A stretch of 64,000 nucleotides of DNA from an uncultured Christensenellaceae bacterium (lineage in GTDB: Bacteria; Bacillota; Clostridia; Christensenellales; UBA3700), in contig CALWKS010000002.1 in NCBI GenBank assembly GCA_944381325.1, forward strand, positions 1 to 64,000, given 5' to 3'. The notes below the pieces were generated by a model. That model was not told the origin of the DNA. It worked only from the letters and a program-made list of their open reading frames with translations, and made no database searches. Of this stretch, positions 7,887-15,596 are shown piece after piece; positions within the stretch are counted from its first letter, which is position 1, and every line of letters starts with the position of its first letter. The position numbers and the translations under genes were made by a program.

Positions 7887-9417
7887 TTGAGCCCACCACC
7901 TTTAAACCTGAATTCTTTTTTTGCTCGTCTATGAGCTTCGGCAACAATATTCTTGCAAGTTTGCGACCGTCCACATTCAGCACGATCTCTTTTGAAGAGT
8001 TCGCGCCGTTTCCGCTGTTTTTTGTCTGCCCGAGAGCCATAAGCGCCTGCACTACGGCATTGGCTATATCGTCTTTAAGATTCCTCATCTGAGGGCTGTT
8101 GCCCAGAGGAATTACTGCCTCGTCATATCTTCCTTCGCCTATAAGAGCCAAGGTCGGTCTTGTAACCACGCCGCCGCTTGCCATCTTGGGTGTTGTGCTC
8201 ATCTGTGCAAAGCCTTTGATCAGCGTACTTCCCGTGGACTCAGTTTCAGTATCCGTCATAAACAGGTCCTGCCCTATTATCGAACCGCCGAACGATCCGC
8301 CCGATGAATCCGATCCGGATATTTTTGTTGACGACAACGTTTCAGTCATCGAGATGTCTCTTGTCTGAGAAGCCCCTGCTGACCCCATTTCAATCTCAAT
8401 AGCCTCTGTCTTCTGCCCGGATATAAGTCCCTGAGCCAAAGCAGCACCCGCAACCGTTGCCGCACCGACAAGCGGATTTTGCAATATTGCCGCCGCCGCC
8501 AAAGCGCCGTTGTAAGCATTTTGAGCCCTCGTCTGAGCCTGAACGGTCTGAACGTTCTTCGCCCCCTGCTTATTGACCAGCCACGTTGCGAGCAAATTGC
8601 CGAGGTTGGCTATTATATTTATAAGCATAGTTTTGCTGTTTTCTTTCAAGCCTGCAGTAGAATTTTTTAAATTGTCTATCTGCTTTTTAAGCTGACTGTT
8701 AACAAAATACAAAGATAATCCGTTGGCTGCATTTGCCAGAGCCGACAGCAACATGTATTTTGCGTTTGTAGTCAACGCTTCGTTGTCTTTTGCAAGCTGT
8801 TCTCCGTGCGTTACGAGCGTCTGTATGTCGACATTCCTTAAAGCCGTATTCAACATCGTTGACAAACTGTTCAAGTCTATCCCTGCCGTATTTGTCGCAA
8901 ACTCAACTGTGTTTGCGTTTAAACTCGCGCTTTGCAAATCCTTTGTCATGGTAGCCAATGCCGTAACCGCCGTATGCTGCATTATAGAAGTCATATTCTG
9001 AAACATAGTCGCAGTGTTCATCGTCAACGCCATAGTGTTGTTGTTTATCGACATCGTAACGGCGTCCCATGCAGTTTTGTACAACCCAAGATTTGCAGTC
9101 GCAGTCAGTATCTGCGCATTGTACAACATCAGGTTTGTACTTGCCTGCGTCAATGCCGCATTATTCATAACAGTGCTCATGGTCTGAGCATTTACAGCGG
9201 TTGTATTCAACGCAGTTGCCGCCGTATTGGCGGTTTTTGTTACCGTGTTTTGCATTGTCGCGGCCGTTGCGCCGGCAATTCCTGCTTTCAAAGAATTATA
9301 GCTTGCCTTATTTGCATTGTTGCTTGAATTGATCAGGCTTTCAACCGCTTTTACTCCGCTGTTTATCTTATTCAGTTCTGCAAGTATCTGCGCAGAATTT
9401 ATTTCAAGATCAGGCAT
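7879..9417 (-). CDS. Tail tape-measure protein
   Basis: 512 aa from the ATG at 9417, which has an AAAGGAGG site; an upstream in-frame extension to 9633 lacks one and overlaps the chaperone gene. The body is Ala/Asn/Thr-rich and helical (TKTANTAATALNTTAVNAQ, TMLNTALRNVDIQ), with hydrophobic helices about residues 220-300. The C-terminus has a typical tape-measure end (GEGRYDEAVIPLG followed by a helical tail). Tape-measure length sets tail length; at about 1.5 Å per residue this predicts a short tail of roughly 75 nm (inference). Confidence 0.75.
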   Translation of the reverse strand: MPDLEINSAQILAELNKINSGVKAVESLINSSNNANKASYNSLKAGIAGATAATMQNTVTKTANTAATALNTTAVNAQTMSTVMNNAALTQASTNLMLYNAQILTATANLGLYKTAWDAVTMSINNNTMALTMNTATMFQNMTSIMQHTAVTALATMTKDLQSASLNANTVEFATNTAGIDLNSLSTMLNTALRNVDIQTLVTHGEQLAKDNEALTTNAKYMLLSALANAANGLSLYFVNSQLKKQIDNLKNSTAGLKENSKTMLINIIANLGNLLATWLVNKQGAKNVQTVQAQTRAQNAYNGALAAAAILQNPLVGAATVAGAALAQGLISGQKTEAIEIEMGSAGASQTRDISMTETLSSTKISGSDSSGGSFGGSIIGQDLFMTDTETESTGSTLIKGFAQMSTTPKMASGGVVTRPTLALIGEGRYDEAVIPLGNSPQMRNLKDDIANAVVQALMALGQTKNSGNGANSSKEIVLNVDGRKLARILLPKLIDEQKKNSGLKVVGSNV

Positions 9418-9428
9418 TTTTTCCTCCT

Positions 9429-9746
9429 TTATCGCCCCCCGACTATCTTTTTGTATATCTTTTCCGCTTCTTCGGGGCTTATCGACTTTGCCGTATTGTT
9501 TTTTTCTCCCGGTGCGAGATATGTCGATAAACTTTCGAGTTTCTCCACCCTCATAAAATAAGCCGTATACCAAGCGAGACGAATCATATCCTTGCGGTGT
9601 TCTTTTCTGCGCTTCGTCTCTTCGATAACGCAATAGTTCAGATCCTCCAAAGTCATACTCATCGTCTCGTCGGGTTTACATCCGGCATAAAGTCCGTATC
9701 GGATTATTGAGCCCCTATCGAGCTCATCCTTTTTATCTTCGCTATC
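9429..9746 (-). CDS. Frameshift-encoded T domain of the tail assembly chaperone
   Basis: An open -1 frame begins inside the upstream chaperone at the A-run and runs without stops through GSIIRYGLYAGCKPDETMSM and on to NYCVIEETKRRKEH, ending at 9429. An ATG at 9662 gives a 77-aa stand-alone product but has no clear ribosome site. Reading by -1 frameshift at 9746-9752 would append 105 residues to the first 108 residues of the upstream protein, giving a 213-aa G-T fusion, as in lambda gpG/gpGT. The gene sits directly before the tape measure, as expected. Confidence 0.75.
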   Translation of the reverse strand, partial: DSEDKKDELDRGSIIRYGLYAGCKPDETMSMTLEDLNYCVIEETKRRKEHRKDMIRLAWYTAYFMRVEKLESLSTYLAPGEKNNTAKSISPEEAEKIYKKIVGGR

Positions 9747-10069
9747 TTTTTTTTTAATTCTTCCTCTATCTCTTCCTCGGACATTCCAGGATATTGCAGT
9801 TCCAGAATCATCTTTTCAAGATAATCGTTGATCTGATTTATACCGTTGCTTTCGAGAAGTCGTTTGCAAAACTCCTCCTCTGTCAACGTTCCGCCGCCGC
9901 TCTGATAGCCGATATACAAAAACTTGACCTGCTCGTCTATCCCGGCGTCTTTCGTCGTAATGTGTTCGATCACTTTCATATAAGGCAGTTTGAATTGGTC
10001 CTGCAACTTAAAAGCCACGTTGAGATTGGTCTTGATTTCTACGGTATCGTTATTGATTTTGATGTTCAT
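9704..10069 (-). CDS. Tail assembly chaperone (G protein)
   Basis: 121 aa. It follows the tail tube gene and precedes the tape measure, the invariant position of tail assembly chaperones. The N-terminal part (EIKTNLNVAFKLQDQFKLPY) and a middle segment (FLYIGYQSGGGTLTEEEFCK) match this small-protein class. The C-terminus is very charged (EEEIEEELKKKIAKIKR), which comes from the slippery A-run. It coats the tape measure during assembly and is not part of the finished tail. Confidence 0.75.
   Translation of the reverse strand: MNIKINNDTVEIKTNLNVAFKLQDQFKLPYMKVIEHITTKDAGIDEQVKFLYIGYQSGGGTLTEEEFCKRLLESNGINQINDYLEKMILELQYPGMSEEEIEEELKKKIAKIKRMSSIGAQ
9746..9752 (-). other. -1 ribosomal frameshift site (A AAA AAG)
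   Basis: On the minus strand a nine-A run followed by G ends in the heptamer A AAA AAG, in phase with the zero frame (TTA AAA AAA AAG). It is the most efficient class of bacterial slippery site. The zero frame ends 42 bases later, while the -1 frame remains open for 105 codons. Confidence 0.8.
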
Positions 10070-10116
10070 ATCAGGAAGCCGTCCCTCCTTCGTAAAAGTT
10101 TATTGATTTATTTGAT

Positions 10117-10542
10117 TTAAACCGTAGCCACAGAATATTCTGCAATCTCGCCGACGCCTTCAAAAGAGAAACTGACCTCAGTTTTCTCGTCTGCCTTAAC
10201 CGTTACTTTAAGCTCAGAAATAAGAGCCTCGCCGACAAGGATCTTGTCGCTTCCCATAACGAAATACATTTCTACGCCGACCTTGCCTTCATCCGCCGTA
10301 TCGCTGAGAAGCTGATCAAGCATCTTCTTCTGATTCTCGTCAAGTGTGAAAAGTCCGTCGCAACTGCCGCTCCACGTCTTGATGCCCGGGAATTTTCTCG
10401 TCCACTTATCGCCGAGAGTATTGACCTCGAAAACTTCCTGAGAAATTTCCAGTTCAAAGCCGGTCAAAAACGCTATGTCGTTTGAGTTCTGTGAAAGTTT
10501 GATTCCTGCCGTAAGGCCTGAATAAAGTGTTCCGTTTGCCAT
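10117..10542 (-). CDS. Major tail tube protein
   Basis: 141 aa, single compact beta domain (LTGFELEISQEVFEVNTLGD, KTWSGSCDGLF, VTVKADEKTEVSFSFEGVGE). The pattern of an N-terminal strand, a loop with a tryptophan and a glycine-containing final strand is that of TP901-1-type tail tube proteins. A strong ribosome site (GGAGGAAAAACAATG) suits a highly expressed protein. Its position directly upstream of the chaperones supports the call. Confidence 0.75.
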   Translation of the reverse strand: MANGTLYSGLTAGIKLSQNSNDIAFLTGFELEISQEVFEVNTLGDKWTRKFPGIKTWSGSCDGLFTLDENQKKMLDQLLSDTADEGKVGVEMYFVMGSDKILVGEALISELKVTVKADEKTEVSFSFEGVGEIAEYSVATV

Positions 10543-10557
10543 TGTTTTTCCTCCGTT

Positions 10558-10944
10558 TTATATGATTTGTGTTGTGTATACAGACTGTACGCAAAGCAAT
10601 TCTGTTTGATTGCTTACGTCCACGTCTTCTATCGTTGTAAGGGGAGCAATTTGCACTTGCCCGTTGCTCCCCGCAACTATGTTATTCGCCAGCGCGCTTT
10701 CGATGCGTCCAAGCAATTCTACGGCTTGGGGATAATTGCGGTTATACACTCTTACCGTCAGATTGCCTATCGTATTATTACCGTTAAGAAAGCTCGTCGT
10801 AGTGCGATATTGCAACACAATTTGATTGTTGTCTTTCCCACACATTTTGCCGGCGAAAATGTTGCCTCCCAGAGCATAACCGTCATAAACGCCTATGCCT
10901 TGTTCTTCAAGGTGCTTACCTATTATGTCAATTACATTGATCAT
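10558..10944 (-). CDS. Tail terminator / minor capsid-like protein
   Basis: 128 aa, resembling the small phage proteins annotated as minor capsid protein or tail terminator (N-terminal helix IDIIGKHLEEQGIGVYDGY, a beta stretch with VRVYNRNYPQAVELLGRIES, and a C-terminal strand). It caps the tail tube and in complete phages joins it to the head connector. It lies just before the tube gene and overlaps the preceding gene by 17 bases. Confidence 0.6.
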   Translation of the reverse strand: MINVIDIIGKHLEEQGIGVYDGYALGGNIFAGKMCGKDNNQIVLQYRTTTSFLNGNNTIGNLTVRVYNRNYPQAVELLGRIESALANNIVAGSNGQVQIAPLTTIEDVDVSNQTELLCVQSVYTTQII

Positions 10945-11500
10945 CGGCCTGCTCCTCTTTTACCGTTTGTTTTTCAGATGCCTGCTTTTTCTTGTCGGTA
11001 CATGCTTTGATTATCGCACTTACTGAATTCGCTACCCCGTAAAGATTGAGTTCCTCAATCCCGCTTCCGCGAAGGATTTCGACCATCGTCGCAATATCAT
11101 CGCTGTCAACGTCTTTAAGCCTTCTGGCATACGTCATTGCATTGAGACCGCTGTCCATCTTGCTTTTGAGTTCGAGATATATCTTTACCGCCGTACCGCC
11201 ACCGAGAACCGCTTTCAACCCCATATCTTTTACCTGCTTGTAAAGCTGATAAATTACGCTCGATAAAAACGCAGCGTAAACGCCGTTAAGCAAAATCTGC
11301 GATATGTTGGATTTAACGTCTATTTTAGCAATAAGACAATAAATGAACATTCCGGCTTCTCCCAAAAGATAGGGTATGAAGTACGTCAACTCAGCCATTT
11401 TTATAAAAGAAAAAACTGACTTCAAAATGCCGGTAAGAACCGTAACGATCGCTGCAATCAATATCAAATAGACAGGCTGCTGTATAAGTATTTCTATCAT
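10928..11500 (-). CDS. Three-TM membrane protein in the tail module
   Basis: 190 aa from the ATG at 11500, which has a GAGGA site; an upstream in-frame ATG at 11518 has none. Three hydrophobic helices lie about residues 8-27, 37-57 and 70-92 (VYLILIAAIVTVLTGILKS, YFIPYLLGEAGMFIYCLIAK, ILLNGVYAAFLSSVIYQLYK). They are followed by a ~90-residue cytoplasmic helical part with a charged end. It stands where head-completion genes would lie in a phage. The topology would suit a holin-like pore, but no family is recognised. Confidence 0.5.
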   Translation of the reverse strand: MIEILIQQPVYLILIAAIVTVLTGILKSVFSFIKMAELTYFIPYLLGEAGMFIYCLIAKIDVKSNISQILLNGVYAAFLSSVIYQLYKQVKDMGLKAVLGGGTAVKIYLELKSKMDSGLNAMTYARRLKDVDSDDIATMVEILRGSGIEELNLYGVANSVSAIIKACTDKKKQASEKQTVKEEQADDQCN

Positions 11501-11521
11501 ATGTATGTAAATCCTCATTTT

Positions 11522-11743
11522 TTAGCAGATGCCTATCTTTTTTGCCTCTTCGCTGTAAAACACAGGCAATACTTCTTTGAGATCTGCCAGTTCGTCAAAA
11601 ACTCTCTGCTTCTGTTCAAGCAAAGTCCTCAACTGATTGTCAATATTTGCTATCTTGACTACAGCATTTTGTACTCTCGTATCTATTGCTTTTTTATCAA
11701 CAACAGAAAGCAAACATATTTGTCCGTCTACCACTTTGTACAC
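11522..11743 (-). CDS. Small coiled-coil protein
   Basis: 73 aa, mostly one amphipathic helix (VQNAVVKIANIDNQLRTLLE, then KQRVFDELADLKEV). It is co-directional, with 15 bp to the previous gene. No known function; possibly a tail-completion or chaperone-like protein. Confidence 0.5.
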   Translation of the reverse strand: MYKVVDGQICLLSVVDKKAIDTRVQNAVVKIANIDNQLRTLLEQKQRVFDELADLKEVLPVFYSEEAKKIGIC

Positions 11744-11758
11744 CTTTAATCCCTCCTT

Positions 11759-12028
11759 TTATATTATTGATTTATAAACCGCACCGACATCGCTCGCCGT
11801 AACGGATATATCTCCCGGGATTTCAGAACCCTGTCCGTATGTAACTACCTTGTGATATTGCAATACGCACAGATCCAACGCAATTGCCTCTAATCTCTTA
11901 TTGAGACAATCTAATCTCAGTTCTTCAAGAATCGCAGTCGTGATTTTCTTTATAATCAGTTCTAACAGTTCGTTTTTGCTATCGTCTTCAAGTTCAAGAA
12001 GTATTTTCAGGTTTTCGACAGTAAGCAT
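11759..12028 (-). CDS. Connector (gp6-like) protein
   Basis: 89 aa, helical, resembling phage HK97 gp6-type head-tail connector proteins: N-terminal LTVENLKILLELEDDSKNEL, a central helix with AIALDLCVLQYHKV, and an end with GDISVTASDVGAVYKS. Such proteins normally sit between portal and tail. It is the first structural gene of this operon and no portal or capsid gene precedes it. It has an AGGAGGAAAAT ribosome site. Confidence 0.6.
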   Translation of the reverse strand: MLTVENLKILLELEDDSKNELLELIIKKITTAILEELRLDCLNKRLEAIALDLCVLQYHKVVTYGQGSEIPGDISVTASDVGAVYKSII

Positions 12029-12077
12029 ATTTTCCTCCTATGTCTTCCTGTACTTATTTAACCATAATCAGAACTAT

Positions 12078-12092
12078 AAAAACTCCCGAACT
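12078..12092 (-). promoter_or_regulatory. Putative promoter box of the tail operon
   Basis: Second identical copy of the minus-strand 15-mer AGTTCGGGAGTTTTT, 50 bp upstream of the first structural gene and touching the stop of the regulator gene. A TATGGT hexamer follows about 18 nt from TTCGGG. The two copies precede the two structural blocks and point to coordinated control. Confidence 0.45.
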
Positions 12093-12466
12093 TATTTTAG
12101 AGACAATTCCTTTTTGTTAAAATCGTATTCTACCAAACCTTGAATGGAAGCAAATATCAACGTGACTGTCAGAATTTCGTTAATCCAGTTATAAAGCGTT
12201 GTTTTTTCTATGTTCAACGCCATACAAATCTGTACCTCATTTTGTGAAAGAGCGTATCTGTAAATGATTAAATTATATTTTAAAGTGTCTTTAAAATGAT
12301 TTAAAACACAAGCTATCGCTTTCCCCCATTCCCCTTGCAAATCGTCGTTTAGAACTTGTTTATTGTTTTTAAAATGTAAAAATAACTCCTTGTCAATTTT
12401 ATCTCTGATTTTTCTTTGCATATAAAATATCAGGCTTCCTTGACGAAAGTCTGATATGAACATCAT
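12092..12466 (-). CDS. HTH regulator of the tail module
   Basis: 124 aa; an internal ATG at 12421 is an alternative start. The C-terminal half holds a sigma-region-4-like helix-turn-helix (ALSQNEVQICMALNIEKTTL followed by YNWINEIL). Size, fold and position directly upstream of the structural genes match late-gene activators of Firmicute phages (ArpU/RinA-like). It is the best candidate for recognising the two AGTTCGGGAGTTTTT boxes. An inverted repeat (ATATCAG / CTGATAT) covers its start region and may mediate self-control. Confidence 0.5.
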   Translation of the reverse strand: MMFISDFRQGSLIFYMQRKIRDKIDKELFLHFKNNKQVLNDDLQGEWGKAIACVLNHFKDTLKYNLIIYRYALSQNEVQICMALNIEKTTLYNWINEILTVTLIFASIQGLVEYDFNKKELSLK

Positions 12467-12499
12467 TAATACTACAATGCAAAAGTTGTTTTGTCCTCG

Positions 12500-13162
12500 T
12501 TATTTCGTAATTAAATAAAAATATTTTTCGACAATGTCTGCCGAACCGGAATTTAATTTGAAATAATATTTATATCCGTTGTACTCAAAAAGCACTTCAT
12601 GAGCATATTCAAATCCTAATTCATAAGACAAATATTTAACTTCTATGTTATCTATTTCTTTGACGGAAAACACAGTCTGATCGATTCCGGCAATTGTATA
12701 AGAATCGTCATAGATCCATAAAAAACCGTAATCTATAATTCCGTTATCAAAAGACCAGATTTCCTCCTCCATTCCTATCAGGATATTATTTTGATCGTAG
12801 AGCGCATTATACAATCCGGACGATAGCTCCGGCAAATACTTAATATTTAAGTTGCTTTCATCAATGAATTTTTGCGGATTATCTATTATATATTTTTGTA
12901 TTTCTGTCTGTTCCAAATAATAATGTTTCTCATTTGTTTTTTCTTCTTGTCTTAAACATAAAGGTAAAACAACTGCTAACACTACTGCAACAATAACTAA
13001 AGATAAGCACGTAGAAAATACCAATGCCCTTCTATTTAACTTCATTTTTTTGTTGCCATTTTTTTCGCTCAATATTTTTATACAGTTTTCTTGTGTTATT
13101 TCCTTATTACCCAGGTCATCGAATATTTGAGCTTTTAAATATTTTTTATCCTTATCTTTCAT
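12500..13162 (-). CDS. Membrane-anchored anti-sigma-like protein
   Basis: 220 aa. A cytoplasmic N-terminus of ~42 residues is followed by one TM helix (ALVFSTCLSLVIVAVVLAVV) and a ~150-residue extracellular domain (DESNLNIKYLPELSSGLYNA, later YNGYKYYFKLNSGSADIVEK). Type II topology together with an ECF sigma factor two genes upstream fits an anti-sigma or sensor. The usual zinc anti-sigma HxxxCxxC motif is absent. It starts 4 bp after the C39-like gene and is therefore co-transcribed. Confidence 0.5.
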   Translation of the reverse strand: MKDKDKKYLKAQIFDDLGNKEITQENCIKILSEKNGNKKMKLNRRALVFSTCLSLVIVAVVLAVVLPLCLRQEEKTNEKHYYLEQTEIQKYIIDNPQKFIDESNLNIKYLPELSSGLYNALYDQNNILIGMEEEIWSFDNGIIDYGFLWIYDDSYTIAGIDQTVFSVKEIDNIEVKYLSYELGFEYAHEVLFEYNGYKYYFKLNSGSADIVEKYFYLITK

Positions 13163-13166
13163 TTAA

Positions 13167-14015
13167 TCACCCGATTTCAAAAATATAAGCATTGTCAATA
13201 GTAAAATAATCGCTATCAACGATAATGGCATCAACCGCTCCGGCGATCCCTTTCGATGCTCGTAACACATAAAACTCATCAATTAATATGTTGGCACTTG
13301 AATAAACCTTATATTGATAATATCCTGATGCCACAAATATATGCGGTATATCAGAACATACTATGTTTACCACATTACTGCGAATCGAAATTGTGTTATG
13401 CTTTGAAGCAAACACCACTACCGGTTTATTGTTGCTGAATGCCTGTTTTATTGAACTGAAATTCAGTCCATTGTTATATTTTACGCTTTCTGTTTCTATA
13501 TTCAGATTTTTTGCGTTGCAAAACTGCTCCATTCCATTGAAAAACTGGCTCTCACTTGCTCCGGGCTTTATAGTGTTCGTCCCCATCTTCATATATAAGT
13601 CATTTATTATCGACTGTATTTCATTCGCAATCCACCCCATCGGAGAATAAACATTGTATCCCGCATTGTATGCTGAAACATTCGGGATTAAATTCTCATT
13701 ATATCTGTCGTAAAATCCGATCAGCATCGCTCCTGTAACATTAGCGCAACAATTAGTCAAAGACGGATTATTGTTATAATAAAGGGGACACCCGTTAGGC
13801 AATCCTACATATTCATATTGAACGATTCTGGATCCTTCTGCATAATTCTTATAATAATTTACGGTCCCCAAAGTATTTACACCCGTATTCCCGCCTACAT
13901 AATAAATAGTATCGTCTTCATCAGCAAAGACTGAAAACGAATATGTAAAAATAATAGCTATTAATGCTGTTAAAACTAAAACACTAGAAATCTTTGCAAA
14001 TATTTTCCTTTGCAT
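13167..14015 (-). CDS. Secreted C39-like cysteine peptidase
   Basis: 282 aa with a Sec signal peptide (KKIFAKI-type start, hydrophobic run to FSVFADEDD, cleavage near residue 32). The mature part has the C39-like signature: nucleophile Cys in NCCANVTGAMLIGFYDRY and a His about 110 residues later (DIPHIFVASGY), followed by an Asp-containing strand. It is probably a secreted papain-fold protease or inactive relative. It lies between the sigma factor and anti-sigma-like gene, which suggests it is a target of, or a signal generator for, that circuit. Confidence 0.65.
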   Translation of the reverse strand: MQRKIFAKISSVLVLTALIAIIFTYSFSVFADEDDTIYYVGGNTGVNTLGTVNYYKNYAEGSRIVQYEYVGLPNGCPLYYNNNPSLTNCCANVTGAMLIGFYDRYNENLIPNVSAYNAGYNVYSPMGWIANEIQSIINDLYMKMGTNTIKPGASESQFFNGMEQFCNAKNLNIETESVKYNNGLNFSSIKQAFSNNKPVVVFASKHNTISIRSNVVNIVCSDIPHIFVASGYYQYKVYSSANILIDEFYVLRASKGIAGAVDAIIVDSDYFTIDNAYIFEIG

Positions 14016-14061
14016 TTTACTCCTCCTTCAATATTTATTCTATAATTAAAAATTAATTATC

Positions 14062-14583
14062 TCATTTCATTAGTTTGTTTTTCAATTCATCGTTCAATTT
14101 TATCACGTCATTCCATACTTTTGTTTTTGAACAACCTCGTATTTTTGCTATACGCCTTAAAGTCATCTCCTCAACATAATAAAGATAAAATAGTTGTTTT
14201 TTATCTTCATCCAGATTGAGAATACTGTCTTTTAATAAAATTTTCTCTTCAATATCAGATAATTCCGTTCCTATAGAAAAATCTTCTATATATTCTTCAG
14301 GCAAATCTCTTAGCTTCTTATTATAATTTATAGATGTGTTTTTTATTATTTTGATTAGCCAATTCATGACGTTTTTGTCAGGATCTATGCGATCTATTTT
14401 CTTGCAAAAAATGACGTAAACATCATTAACAACATCCTCCGCAAATTGCTTATCTTTAAGATAACATTTAGCGTAGAATTTCATTTTTGAATAAGTCAAA
14501 TCATAAAGCTTTGAAAAGGATTCAACGTCTCCACGTTTTATCCTTTTTACCAGATACTTTAATTTATCAGATAATTGAAACAT
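14062..14583 (-). CDS. ECF-type sigma-70 factor
   Basis: 173 aa. Region 2 lies at about residues 18-85 (SFSKLYDLTYSKMKFYAKCY, FAEDVVNDVYVIFCKKI, NWLIKIIKNTSINYNKK). Region 4 lies at about residues 120-168 (LDEDKKQLFYLYYVEEMTLR followed by RIAKIRGCSKTKVWNDV). Length fits an ECF sigma. It starts 8 bp after the XRE gene and leads into the C39-like and anti-sigma-like genes. It may drive its own operon and, possibly, the nearby tail boxes (inference). Confidence 0.8.
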   Translation of the reverse strand: MFQLSDKLKYLVKRIKRGDVESFSKLYDLTYSKMKFYAKCYLKDKQFAEDVVNDVYVIFCKKIDRIDPDKNVMNWLIKIIKNTSINYNKKLRDLPEEYIEDFSIGTELSDIEEKILLKDSILNLDEDKKQLFYLYYVEEMTLRRIAKIRGCSKTKVWNDVIKLNDELKNKLMK

Positions 14584-14591
14584 AATTTAAT

Positions 14592-14840
14592 TTACAATAA
14601 ATCTTCAAAATTTTTATAATTTTCGAACAAAGGCGAGTTGAAAAAATCAACAAATGGTATATCAAGACCATTGCAAATATGCAGAATAATATTTACCCCA
14701 GGATTAGTACTCTTACCATATATGATATTTTTGATATTAGAACTAGAAATACCGCATCTATTTGCAAGCGAATGAATAGTAAGATCATTCACATCGCATA
14801 ATTCCAGTATCCTTTTTCCTATAGCTTCGTATAACCGCAT
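14592..14840 (-). CDS. XRE-family transcriptional regulator
   Basis: 82 aa, a stand-alone HTH_XRE domain (IGKRILELCDVNDLTIHSLA, ISSSNIKNIIYGKST, HICNGLDIPFVDFF). It is the first gene of the sigma operon. A perfect 8-1-8 palindrome lies 16 bp upstream of its start, the likely operator for autorepression. Confidence 0.85.
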   Translation of the reverse strand: MRLYEAIGKRILELCDVNDLTIHSLANRCGISSSNIKNIIYGKSTNPGVNIILHICNGLDIPFVDFFNSPLFENYKNFEDLL

Positions 14841-14856
14841 AATATACCCTATAAAT

Positions 14857-14873
14857 AAGTATATTATATACTT
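14857..14873. promoter_or_regulatory. Palindromic operator upstream of the XRE gene
   Basis: AAGTATATTATATACTT is a perfect 17-bp palindrome (8-1-8) in the promoter region of the XRE/sigma operon. A second inverted repeat, GTCTA-N4-TAGAC, lies at 14892-14905. Both suit dimeric regulators. Confidence 0.55.
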
Positions 14874-14998
14874 TTATATAACATAAATGCGGTCTACTTA
14901 TAGACTGTTTACCTTTCTTGTTTATCTACAAATTTAATTTTATTTGTAAAAATTATAAATATCGTATATATTTTAAGAGGTTAACCATTATTTAATTT

Positions 14999-15376
14999 TT
15001 AATTGCATTCAAGTTTGATTTCAAGCTCATCGTAATTCACTAAAATCCTATCCCAATAGCTGCAATTAAACACGTTGCCGCCTTTAAGACATGCCTTTAC
15101 GTCTTCTATTGTTACTTTTTGTTTATGAGTTGCGTTATATTCTTTCAAGGCGTTTTCTATTCTCCGCACTTTGGGAATGCCTTCCTGAACCGGATATTTT
15201 TTAGGCGCGATCGCTTTCATAAATGCATCGAAATTGATGAGCCATGCTTTCTTGTGTTGCTCGCAAGGCACATTATACTGCAATACAAAGCGCCTTATGT
15301 TGGGACGTCTTAATATCGTTTCTTTGTCTTGTTCTGCAAACAGTCTTTGAAGATAGCCGCTTGTTACAAATCTCAT
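14999..15376 (-). CDS. Double excisionase-like DNA-binding protein
   Basis: 125 aa holding two copies of the small winged-helix domain found in the adjacent 65-aa protein. Copy one spans residues ~1-62 (LQRLFAEQDKETILRRPNIR ... KKAWLINFDAFMKAI). Copy two spans ~70-122 (VRRIENALKEYNATHKQKVT ... DRILVNYDELEI). The start overlaps the 65-aa gene's stop (ATGA). Likely a recombination directionality factor or accessory architectural protein. Confidence 0.55.
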   Translation of the reverse strand: MRFVTSGYLQRLFAEQDKETILRRPNIRRFVLQYNVPCEQHKKAWLINFDAFMKAIAPKKYPVQEGIPKVRRIENALKEYNATHKQKVTIEDVKACLKGGNVFNCSYWDRILVNYDELEIKLECN

Positions 15377-15570
15377 TTTTTGTTTCCTGCCCTGAAAAAT
15401 CCGTAAAACTCGTCAAGATTGATCAGCCATGAATTGCCGAATTTCATAGCTGTCAATCTTTTGTCCTTTATAAGGCGTTTAACGAGTTTCCAAGTCAAGT
15501 CGGTTTCAGGGTCTTGTTTTTTGATTTCGGTCAAGACGTCGTTGATCCTTCTTATCCTCGGTATGTACAT
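15373..15570 (-). CDS. Excisionase-like DNA-binding protein
   Basis: 65 aa, a single winged-helix excisionase-type unit: IRRINDVLTEIKKQDPETDL, then VKRLIKDKRLTAMKFGNSWL and INLDEF. The basic recognition helix plus aromatic wing is typical of Xis/MerR-like proteins that bend DNA at att sites. It lies 26 bp after the integrase and overlaps the next gene. Confidence 0.6.
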   Translation of the reverse strand: MYIPRIRRINDVLTEIKKQDPETDLTWKLVKRLIKDKRLTAMKFGNSWLINLDEFYGFFRAGNKK

Positions 15571-15596
15571 GTTTCACCTGCCGTATTTTGCAATAT

